From assembly GCA_963728295.1 (NCBI GenBank), contig CAVSKB010000012.1:124001-188000 (forward strand): a stretch of DNA of 64,000 nt, written 5' to 3'. The notes below the pieces were generated by a model. The model was given only the letters and a program-made list of their open reading frames with translations. It was not told where the DNA came from and did not search any database. The translations under genes were made by a program, and so were the position numbers. The DNA comes from DATJKD01 sp963728295 (GTDB lineage: Bacteria > Pseudomonadota > Gammaproteobacteria > Steroidobacterales > Steroidobacteraceae). Positions 1 through 7,521 of the stretch are shown piece by piece. Each line of letters starts with the position of its first letter. Position 1 is the first letter of the stretch.

Positions 1-1
1 G

Positions 2-250
2 CGCCGTTCGCTTTCCGATTGGCTGCAGGACATGCACCTGGTACCCGCCGGTTACGGCGCCACGATCGATCGCTACATCGGCTACTACGAGCCGTACGCG
101 ACGAGTCATTCTGCGCTGGATGACGACAAGGCCATCCAGGGGGAGGTTCGCGAGGCGGCAAAGATCCTGATCGCCGCGGTCAGGCAGTATCGAGCGGCTC
201 CGTCTCGCGGCGAGGCGGCGCGCACTGGTCGCGAACTGCGCCCCAAGTGA
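2..250 (+). CDS. Partial flavodoxin-fold protein, C-terminal end (probable NAD(P)H-dependent FMN/quinone reductase)
   Basis: The reading frame is open from the first bases of the window, so the 5' end lies outside; about 82 residues remain. The visible part contains YIGYYEPYATSHSALD followed by an amphipathic helix (EVREAAKILIAAVRQY). From memory this resembles the C terminus of flavodoxin-like NAD(P)H-dependent oxidoreductases, where the segment follows the last beta strand. No catalytic or FMN-binding residues fall in the visible part, so the family call is tentative. The gene is convergent with egtD, and the two 3' ends overlap by about 71 bp (180-250). Confidence 0.45.
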   Translation, partial: RRSLSDWLQDMHLVPAGYGATIDRYIGYYEPYATSHSALDDDKAIQGEVREAAKILIAAVRQYRAAPSRGEAARTGRELRPK

Positions 251-1232
251 TGCTCGCGTGCGCGGGCAGGAGCAGCTGGACACTGAACCATCCGCGCGGA
301 TCCGTCCACGCCTGCTCGACGCGCCAGCCTGCCGCGCGTGCCTGCGCCGCGAACGCCTGCGGGGTGTACTTGTGGCTGTACTCCGACACGAGTGGTTCGC
401 CCTCGGCAAAGCTCACGAAGGCATTGCCGACCCTGACGAGCTGCCGGCAGCGGCTCACGAGGTGCATTTCGATTCGGGACTCGGCCGCGTTCCAGACCGC
501 TCGATGGTGGAAGCTCGACGGATCGAAGTCGGTTCCCAGCCGTTGGTTGAGATGCTCGAGCGCATTGAGGTTGAACGCGGCCGTGACGCCCGCCGCATCG
601 TCGTACGCGGCCACCAGCACGCGCGGGTCCTTCGCCATGTCGACCCCGATCAGCATCGCGCCGCCGCGCGCAATCCGGCGCAGATGCGACAGGAGCTGAA
701 CCGACTCCCTGCGGTCGAAGTTGCCGATGGTTGAGCCGGGGAAATAGATCAATCGGTCGTCATACGGCGAGCCTTCCGGAACCGCGAACGGCCGGGTGAA
801 ATCGGCGCAGATGGGATGTACCGTGAGGTGCGGATGCTCGCGGCGCAGGCGTTCCGCCGCAGCCGAGAGGTGCTCGCAGGCGATATCCACGGGCATATAC
901 GCGGCAGGGCGTTCCAGCGCCCCGAGCAGCATGCGCGTCTTGGCGCTGGTGCCGCTTCCGGGCTCGATGACGCACAGCTCCGATCCCAGGACGGCGGCGA
1001 TTTCAGGCAGGTGCTCCCGCATGATGGCGAGCTCGGTGCGCGTGACGTAGTACTCCGGCAGCTCGCAGATCTCATCGAACAGGGAGGAGCCGCGCTCGTC
1101 GTAGAACCAGACCGGCGAGATCCGCTTCGGCCGCTCGCGGAGTCCGGTCAGCACTGCGGCGAGCAGCGCGCCATGCTCCCCGCACGGGTCCGCATCCGCG
1201 CGCAGCTCATATGCGCGTTCGACCGCGGCCAT
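180..1232 (-). CDS. egtD: L-histidine N-alpha-methyltransferase EgtD
   Basis: EgtD trimethylates the alpha-amino group of histidine with three S-adenosylmethionine molecules to give hercynine, the first step of ergothioneine synthesis in the cytoplasm. The 350-residue product has the family start (PKRISPVWFYDERGSSLFDEI, read as two adjoining pieces), a SAM-binding loop (IEPGSGTSAKT), the FPGSTIGNF segment and a DMAKD motif. It is slightly longer than usual because of a polar tail of about 20 residues that runs over the convergent gene at the window edge. Its ATG lies one base after the stop of egtB, so the pair is almost certainly co-transcribed and translationally coupled. The frame is intact. 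Confidence 0.95.
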   Translation of the reverse strand: MAAVERAYELRADADPCGEHGALLAAVLTGLRERPKRISPVWFYDERGSSLFDEICELPEYYVTRTELAIMREHLPEIAAVLGSELCVIEPGSGTSAKTRMLLGALERPAAYMPVDIACEHLSAAAERLRREHPHLTVHPICADFTRPFAVPEGSPYDDRLIYFPGSTIGNFDRRESVQLLSHLRRIARGGAMLIGVDMAKDPRVLVAAYDDAAGVTAAFNLNALEHLNQRLGTDFDPSSFHHRAVWNAAESRIEMHLVSRCRQLVRVGNAFVSFAEGEPLVSEYSHKYTPQAFAAQARAAGWRVEQAWTDPRGWFSVQLLLPAHASITWGAVRDQCAPPRRETEPLDTA

Positions 1233-1233
1233 C

Positions 1234-2500
1234 TCAGACGTCCCCTGCGAGGCGGAGGCCGGTGAACTGCCAGCGCTGATGCGGGTAGAAGAAGTTGCGA
1301 TAGGTTCGGCGGATGTGAGACGCGGGTGTCGCGCACGAACCGCCGCGTAACACGTACTGGTTCGCCATGAACTTGCCGTTGTATTCGCCGAGCGCGCCTT
1401 CGCTCACCCTGAACCCGGGGTATGGCGAATAGGCCGACGAGGTCCATTCCCATGCCGACCCCAGCATCTGCTGCAAGCGGGGCCCGGGGATCGCAGCCGA
1501 CGGGTGCATCTGACCGCTCTCGACGAAGTTCCCCGGCGTCCCCGGAGCCAGCGATGCGATCTCCCACTCCGCCTCCGACGGCAATCGCGCACCGGTCCAG
1601 CGCGCGTACGCATCGGCCTCGTAGTAGCTCAGGTGGCAGACCGGCTCCCATGCAGCGATCGGCCGGCGGCCGGCCAGCGTGAACTCCGAGTCGAGCGAGT
1701 CCGACCAGTACAGCGGGTGTCGCCACGACTGCGACTGAACCACCGCCCAGCCGTCGGCGAGCCAGTATTCCGGTCGCTCGTAGCCCCCGTCCTGCACGAA
1801 CTCCATGAATTCGCCGTTGGTGACGAGCCGGTGTGCGATCTCGAAGGGATGCACGTAGACGCGATGCCGCGGCTGCTCGTTGTCGAAGCAGAACTGCCCG
1901 GGCCCGGCACCGATCTCGTGCAGGCCGCCGTCGAAGCGATGCCAGTGCCGCGGCGACGCGCCGCCCGCCGTCGGCTCGGTCGTGTATCGATACGCAGGCT
2001 GCACGGGATTCGACCAGAAAGCGTGCTTCAGGTCCGTCAGCAACAGCTCCTGGTGCTGCTGCTCGTGGTGGATGCCGAGCTCGATGCGGGCCGCGAGGGC
2101 CTCGTGCAGCGTCTCGGAGCGAAGCAGCTCGCGCATCTCGTCGGTCGATGTGCTCCCGATAGGCGAATATCTCGTCGATGGTGGGTCGGGTGAGCAGGCC
2201 ACGCGCCGCGCGCGCATGTCTCGGACCGACAGCGTCGTAGTAGGAATTGAAGAGGTAGTCGTACCGCGCATCGTACGGCGCAGGTCGGCCTGCCGATTCG
2301 CGCAGAACGAAGCGCTCGAAGAACCAGGTCGTGTGTGCAAGGTGCCACTTGGCCGGGCTCGCATCGGGCATGCTCTGGACCACGAAGTCCTCGGCGTGGA
2401 GAGGCGCGCACAGCGCGATGGTTTGCTGGCGCACGGTTTCGTAACGAACCGGGTGGTGGGGCTCCGAAATCCGGGCGCCGAGATCGAGTTGGGCGTTCAC
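1234..2500 (-). CDS. egtB: Ergothioneine biosynthesis protein EgtB (iron-dependent sulfoxide synthase), one-base frameshift
   Basis: EgtB joins hercynine to a thiol donor and oxidises it to the sulfoxide, using a non-heme iron held by three histidines. The N-terminal DinB-like half (HLAHTTWFFERFVLRE) lies in one frame and the rest in another. The latter carries GIHHEQQHQELLLTDLK and the FGE-sulfatase-like C-terminal domain (NGEFMEFV, RLPSEAEWE, VLRGGS). The frames meet near 2144, where removing one base of GACCGACGAG restores HIDDEMRELL, the expected sequence. The span is 3n+1 long, as for one extra base. The GTG start at 2500 is chosen because GGAG lies a few bases upstream and NAQLDLGARI follows. 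No egtA, egtC or egtE is in view, so the thiol donor is undetermined. Confidence 0.9.
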
Positions 2501-2621
2501 GTGGTGCTCCGTCGTTATCAGGGCATGAAAACGGCACTGCAGCAGGCGAGCCATCAGCCATGCGGCTGACTTCGCGTAAGAAATGGTTGACACTCACAGG
2601 CCAACCTCTCCGGGGACGTCG

Positions 2622-3647
2622 ATGGCGATGCCTCCTCCCACACTGCTCCTCTCCCGGGGCGTTATTGCGGGGCTGGCGACCACGCGGGATTACCTCGACG
2701 CGATGCACATCGCGTTCGCAGGTCTCGCGGACGGACGCTACCGGATGCCGGCCGCGCTTCACCTGCCGGCGGAAACCGGAGCGTTTCACGTCAAGAGCGC
2801 TATCAGGTCCGAGCCGCCGCCGCTCGCGGTCGTCAAGATAAACGGCAACTTTCCGGGCAATGCCCTGATCTCGGGACCGCCGACCATCCAGGGATTCGTC
2901 GCCGTGCTCGACGCCGCCCGCGGCTGCGTGCTCGCGCTGATGGACTCGATCGAGATCACGGCACGCAGGACCGCGGCCACGTCGGCCCTGGCCGCCCGAC
3001 ACCTCGCGCGAAAGGGGTCGCGCAATCTGGGGATGGTGGGGTGCGGCCTGCAGGCCCTCTATCACCTCGATGCGTTGCTCGACGTAGCGCCGATCGAGTC
3101 GATCCGCTACTGCGATCCGCGTGACGAGGCTGCGGACGCCTTTGGACAAAGGGCACAGGCACTCGGTCTGCGGGCCGAGCGGGTCACAGGCGCCGGAGCT
3201 GCCGCACGCGGCGCGGACATCGTCGTCACCCTGACCACATCGACTCGGCCGGTGCTCGCGCTCTCAGATGTCGAGCCGGGAACCTTCGTTGCGGGCGTCG
3301 GTGCGGACAGCCCGGCCAAGCACGAGCTCGCGCCCGATCTGCTCCGGGGAAGCCGCGTGGTCGTCGATGCGCGCGATCCTGCGATCGCCGGCGGCGATCT
3401 TGGCCACGCGATCCGCCTCGGAGTGATGACCGAATCCGACATCCATGCCGAGCTCGCGGACATCGTCGCGGGACGCGTGGCAGCTCAGCCGGGCCCCGAT
3501 CACCGCTACGTCTTCGACTCGACGGGTCTTGCGGTGCAGGATCTTGCAGCGGCGGAAATGGTTCTCGAACGCGCGCGCGCGATGCGCGGCGTGCCTTCGA
3601 TGACGTTCAATGATCTCCAAGGCGCGCGGGACGTTCAGGCCCCTTAG
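2622..3647 (+). CDS. Ornithine cyclodeaminase / mu-crystallin family protein
   Basis: This NAD(P)-binding family includes ornithine cyclodeaminase, alanine dehydrogenase and ketimine reductases. The product shows the family hallmarks: FHVKSAI, VKINGNFPGN, the helix EITARRTAATSALAARHLA, and the Rossmann start MVGCGLQALYHL in place of the more usual GAGVQA. Later segments (DIVVTLTTSTRPVL, VGADSPAKHEL, FDSTGLAVQDLAAA) also fit. The substrate cannot be told. The frame opens at 2583, but the ATG at 2622 behind GGGGA fits family length better; 2628 is also possible. It is divergent from egtB, about 120 bp away, and a role near ergothioneine is only a guess from position. Its stop overlaps the stop of the convergent serine hydrolase at 3644-3647. 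Confidence 0.85.
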   Translation: MAMPPPTLLLSRGVIAGLATTRDYLDAMHIAFAGLADGRYRMPAALHLPAETGAFHVKSAIRSEPPPLAVVKINGNFPGNALISGPPTIQGFVAVLDAARGCVLALMDSIEITARRTAATSALAARHLARKGSRNLGMVGCGLQALYHLDALLDVAPIESIRYCDPRDEAADAFGQRAQALGLRAERVTGAGAAARGADIVVTLTTSTRPVLALSDVEPGTFVAGVGADSPAKHELAPDLLRGSRVVVDARDPAIAGGDLGHAIRLGVMTESDIHAELADIVAGRVAAQPGPDHRYVFDSTGLAVQDLAAAEMVLERARAMRGVPSMTFNDLQGARDVQAP

Positions 3648-5402
3648 TCACCCGCCTCGCGCACTGCAGGAAGGATGAAGCTGGGAACATACTCCTGCTG
3701 CACGCGCAGTCCGGCGCGGTCCGAGTAGTTCCCGCCATAGGTGGCGACCACGAGGTCGAGGTCGGGGACAACCATCACCACCTGTCCGCCGTTACCTCCG
3801 GCAAAAAACGCGCGGACCCTTCGACCGTTGTAAGGATATTCCATATTCCACCATAGAAGCCCGTACTGGATGGAGCCCAGATCGTGCAGCGGTGCTGCGG
3901 CGTGTGAGACGAAGTCTGCGCTGAGTATCCTGCCGGCCCCGCCACGTGCCGCCATTCAGCATCAGCTGGCCGAGCTTCATGAAGTCGCGTGGCAGTAACT
4001 GCATGCCTCCGCCGCCATACGGTTGGCCCGCGGGGCTGAGCGGCCACGCATACGTCGCAATCTGCATCGGTTCGCCGAGCAGGCGGTCGAAGGTATCCAG
4101 CACCGGCTCGCCGGTCGCGCGCGCCACGACGCCGAGCGCGAGGTTGGGGTCGATGCTGCAGTACACGCCCTTCGCGCCCGGATCACGGTCGAGCGGCAGC
4201 CGCAGCGTATAGCGGTAATAGTCGGGCTCCTCCTCCTGATCGAGCATCTTGTCCTCGTTGCCAGGCGCGTCGGGGTTCGAGTCGTCGCAGAAGTACCCGG
4301 ACCGCATCATGAGCAGGTGCTCGAGCGTCATCGAGCGCTTGCGCGGCTCGGTGTCCGGCGGTATCGCGCCACCGAACATCGTTGCGTATACGGAGGTCGA
4401 CATCGCAACCGGCATGCCGGCCTGCATGGCGGCACCGACAAGGGTTGCCGTCAGGCTCTTGGCCGCCGACCGGGTCTCGTGGAGCTTGTCGCGGTGCTCG
4501 CCGTGAAAATACTCCTCGAGCACCAGCTTCCCGTGCCGCGCGACCAGTACGCCTTGGACCTCGGGTGTGTGCACGGATTCGATCGGCATGTCGACGATCA
4601 TCTGTATGAACTTCTCCAGGCCTGAGCGATCGATGGCGACCTCGTCGAGGGTTGCGGTCGGCCAGCCGTCGTCGCGCGCGGGCGGCGGGCGGTAGGTGTA
4701 GCGGGCCGGTTTCCCGCCCGCGCGGATAGAACCCGCTCGAATCGTCGAAGTCGCGCCGGAAATCGTAGGTCCCGCCTCTGTTCGGGAAAGCACGACGAGG
4801 ATCTCGTTGTCGCGATCGTATTCGCCGGTGAAGAGCGCGCTCTCCGCCTTGGCCCCCATCGCCCGCCCGATCAGCCGTACCGTATCGCCTAAACGTTCCA
4901 GGCGGTCGATGTTGTTGAACACGCCGATGTTGCGCTCGGGGTTGCGGAGGTATGCGCCGAGCGTCCCGTCCGCCCGCTTCTGCACCATCAGGTAGAGCGT
5001 GAATTCGTCGTGGCGCGGCTCCACATTCCCGCGCCAGCGGTCCGCGCCGGCGGATTCGAGCCTCACGGGGGCGGCATAGCGAGAGCCGTGCACCTTCGAG
5101 TTCGGCGATGTCCAGTGCCCGATGATGGCGTGACCGCCGCCCTGCAGCTGCCCGGCGAAGGCGCCCTCGCCGTTGCCGATCTCGAAGCTGAGCGTCTGCC
5201 CGCCGGCGCGGACCGGATGGATCCGCCCCATGAAATCCGCTGTCCAGCCGGTCGCTGACCGCTCCAGGATGAGCGCGCCGCGCGCGTCGGGACCGAAGCG
5301 CTGCTGCGCGCGCCACAGCCCGACGAATTCGTCGCCCGTGCCGGCTGCCGGGTCGCTAGCCGAGGTCGCTGGAACCGGGCTGCTCAGACCCAACCACGCC
5401 AT
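3644..5402 (-). CDS. Serine hydrolase, beta-lactamase/class C penicillin-binding family, one-base frameshift
   Basis: The C-terminal half is a PF00144-type serine hydrolase. The nucleophile motif is SAAK (ETRSAAKSLTA), the second motif YCSIDPNLALG fits the Y-S-N pattern of this fold, and GLLWWNMEY and FFAGGNGGQ lie near the end. About 230 residues of beta-rich sequence precede it with no motif I recognise. The frame breaks near 3930-3945, just after QLMLNGGTWRG, and continues as ILSADFVSHAA; the span is 3n+1 long. The ATG at 5402 gives only a short hydrophobic start. The frame stays open upstream (LNLRFAGCLLMAWLGL), so a CTG start overlapping the stop of the M56 gene may give the true signal peptide. 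As third gene of the BlaI operon it is probably the regulated effector. Confidence 0.8.
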
Positions 5403-5428
5403 CAGCAGGCAGCCCGCGAACCGGAGGT

Positions 5429-6678
5429 TCAGGGACCGCTCGTGGCGTCCGGCGGTAAGTCGTCCAACACGCGCTTGTGTGCCTCGAGCGCAGGGACGGT
5501 GAGGTCGGCCTCGATCGCCGGGAGTGCGGGCACGGCAGGCACAGCAGGTACAGCAGGCACAGCAGGCACAGCGGGCTCACCAGGCACAGCGGGCTCACCA
5601 GGCACAGCAGCCGTAGCACGCAATCGAGCGACGGGTTCCGGAGGCGGGATCGGTTTCGGAGACGACTGCGTCTCGAGCGCCGACACCTGTAACACGCGGT
5701 CTCGCGGCCAAGCGCGCGCGTCGCGCGCTGGTACCAAGGTCGACGTCGCGAGCAGCAGCATCAAGCCGCACGACAACAGGCCGATGCTGACTGCTTCGAA
5801 CGCCTGCAGAGGCCGGCGCGCGCGGTGTGGATCGAGGATCGCGACGACGCGTCCGTGCAGGAACGAGCGACGCGCCATGCTCATGGCGTATCCTGGGGGA
5901 GGCGCAGCGAACGGCGATGATCGCGCGAGATCCACCAGGAGCTGCGCGTATCGGGAGGGTATCTCGCCTCCGCGGAGCACGGCATCATCGCAGGCCTGTT
6001 CCTGCAGCAACTGCATTTGTCGGGCGGCCAACCACACCAGAGGGTTGTACCAGTGGACGGCGCAGGCCAGGCGCGGCGATCAGACCGGTCACGTAATCCA
6101 GGCGCCGCACGTGGGCGAGTTCGTGCAGCAGCGCATGACGGCGCTCGTCCTCCGACCAGTCAGCACCAGACACGGGCAGGAGGAGAACCGGCCGGACTGC
6201 GCCCCAGGTGCACGGTGTCGACACGCGTGCCGTCTCGAGCACGCGCAGCGATCGCGCAACGCCTCGATTGCTCGGCAGGCTCGCCAGTGTCGCGAGCCAC
6301 GATGTGCCCGAGACCGGCCGCGCTCCGCGCGACCAGCGCAGCATGCCGGCATGAGTTCGTGCCTGACGTACGAGCAGGACGACCATACCGCACAACCAGA
6401 ACGCGCCGAGCATCGACCCCGGACCAAGCGAGTCGACCGTCGCGGTTGCGGGAACGCCAATGGCTGCAACGGGCAGGTACACGGGACGGCGACCGTCAGC
6501 ACCGAAGGCAGTATGAGGCTGGCAAGCGGCAACAGTAGCGACAGTCGAGCGCGATGCTCCACAGCAGATGCCGGCAGGCCGCCGATCGACTCGCCAGGAT
6601 CCGGCTTGCGAACGCGACGATCGAGAGCAGCACGCCGGTCTTGAATGCGATCGCGTACAGGGCTGAAACCATCCCCAT
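5429..6678 (-). CDS. M56-family (BlaR1/MecR1-like) membrane metallopeptidase, several frameshifts
   Basis: M56 proteases are polytopic membrane proteins that relay an outside signal by cleaving a BlaI-type repressor. Pieces in successive frames give the expected order: N-terminal transmembrane segments (ALYAIAFKTGVLLSIVAFA; then SLLLPLASLILPSVLTV), an RPVLLLP segment, the zinc motif HALLHELAHVRRLDYV, then LLQEQACDDAVL with the conserved ACDDAVL, and a last transmembrane helix (AVSIGLLSCGLMLLLATS). Shifts fall near 6545, 6485 and 6065. There is no C-terminal penicillin-sensor domain; the protein ends in a low-complexity Val-Pro-Ala/Gly-Glu-Pro stretch of about 30 residues and a short polar tail. 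It starts two bases after the blaI-like stop and ends just before the serine hydrolase. Confidence 0.8.
5526..5606 (-). repeat. In-frame tandem repeat (9-bp and 18-bp units) in the M56 gene
   Basis: On the plus strand this holds five units of the form GCRGGYACR (three of them exactly GCAGGCACA) followed by two identical 18-bp units (GCGGGCTCACCAGGCACA). On the coding strand these read as Val-Pro-Ala and Val-Pro-Gly-Glu-Pro-Ala. All units are multiples of three, so copy-number change keeps the frame. The stretch would sit beyond the last membrane helix, probably on the periplasmic side. Confidence 0.9.
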
Positions 6679-6680
6679 GA

Positions 6681-7061
6681 TCAGCGCCCCTTGCTGCGCG
6701 CCGCGTCGATGAGCTCGCTCAGCTCGTCGAGTTCCGCCTTCGACAGCCGTCCATGCGAAGAATCGAGCAGGGCCGACACAGCCTGGATGGGCGAGCCGCC
6801 GAAGAAGGTACGAACCACCTGGGCCAACGCGACCGACCGCGCTTTCCGCGTGGAGACCGTCGGGGAGTACACGTATCGCGGGCCGTCCTGCTCGTGCTGA
6901 AGGTGACCCTTGTCGAGCAGTATCCGAAGCAACGCGCGAACGGCCGAATAGCTCGGTGGATCGGGCAGCTCCTGCCGTATCTCCGCTGCCGTCGCCCGGC
7001 CGGCTCGATAGATGATGTCCATGATCTGGCGCTCGCGTCGGCTGAGCGGTGCTTCGTGCAT
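6681..7061 (-). CDS. BlaI/MecI-type transcriptional repressor
   Basis: BlaI proteins are small dimeric winged-helix repressors released when an M56 protease cleaves them. The product has the winged-helix core (LSRRERQIMDIIYRAGRATA, then EIRQELPDPPSYSAVRALLR) and the wing with KGHLQHEQDGPRYVYSP. The dimerisation helices follow, with the family cleavage region around VRTFFGGSPIQAVSALL. A GTG further upstream (7088) also opens the frame, but it lies inside the operator palindrome; the ATG at 7061 gives the normal family start MHEAPLSRRE, so that is preferred. It is the first gene of a three-gene minus-strand operon with the M56 protease and the serine hydrolase. Confidence 0.92.
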   Translation of the reverse strand: MHEAPLSRRERQIMDIIYRAGRATAAEIRQELPDPPSYSAVRALLRILLDKGHLQHEQDGPRYVYSPTVSTRKARSVALAQVVRTFFGGSPIQAVSALLDSSHGRLSKAELDELSELIDAARSKGR

Positions 7062-7072
7062 CGACGGTGGCC

Positions 7073-7106
7073 TGCTAAAAAACAGCACTGTGCTGCCAAA
7101 TTAGCA
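7073..7106. promoter_or_regulatory. Nested palindromic operator, probable BlaI site
   Basis: TGCTAA at 7073-7078 pairs with TTAGCA at 7101-7106, and between them is a perfect 13-bp palindrome CAGCACTGTGCTG (7083-7095). Together they form a near-perfect dyad just upstream of the blaI-like start and overlapping the predicted -10 box. Position and symmetry fit autoregulation by the BlaI homologue; the sequence differs from the staphylococcal consensus, so the assignment is an inference. Confidence 0.7.
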
Positions 7107-7125
7107 CCGCACGGATTCCTGTCAA
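7098..7125 (-). promoter_or_regulatory. Sigma-70-type promoter of the BlaI/M56/serine hydrolase operon
   Basis: Read on the minus strand, a perfect TTGACA (-35, 7125-7120) is followed after 16 bases by TAATTT (7103-7098), a modest -10. The -10 lies inside the outer arm of the operator palindrome, so a bound repressor would block polymerase. The first ATG of the operon is about 37 bp downstream of the -10. Confidence 0.55.
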
Positions 7126-7521
7126 GTCCTTGTATTGGGCCAGGACACTTGGCAAAGCGCGGTGAGGGTCGTGCCGGGACGAGGAGTCGCCTGACGGTGC
7201 GCACCTCGGGGCATGGCCACCCGCGCGCAGTGCAGAAGCGCTGCAGCAGCGGGTGCAGCTTTTCTTTGCCGAGGTGCCGTGCTGGGTGCGCAGGCGGCGG
7301 ATTTCGGCCACCACCCTCGAGCGAGCGGCTGCGACGCGCGGGTCAGCGACTTTTCGTGCTGAATGACATCGACCTTGCAGGGCGCTCGGCCAGCAGCCGA
7401 CCGGCGAGCTATGGCGGGCGGCTGGGTGGTCCCTGCGTAGTCAACGCACGACAACGGGTGTAGATTCCTGCTAATCGACCGCGCACGCATTGTTGCTTTT
7501 CTGCAAACGGGGGGTCAAATC
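7107..7521. other. Divergent intergenic region between the BlaI operon and the TonB receptor
   Basis: About 415 bp with no supportable gene. It holds the operon promoter at its left edge. Before the receptor start there is a purine-rich GGGGGG a few bases upstream of the GTG at 7522, which could serve as the ribosome binding site. I could not identify a convincing promoter for the receptor or any stable RNA. Confidence 0.5.

Noticed and set aside
5526..5606. Possible CRISPR-like array
   Set aside because: Units of 9 and 18 bp are directly adjacent with no spacers and lie in frame in a gene.
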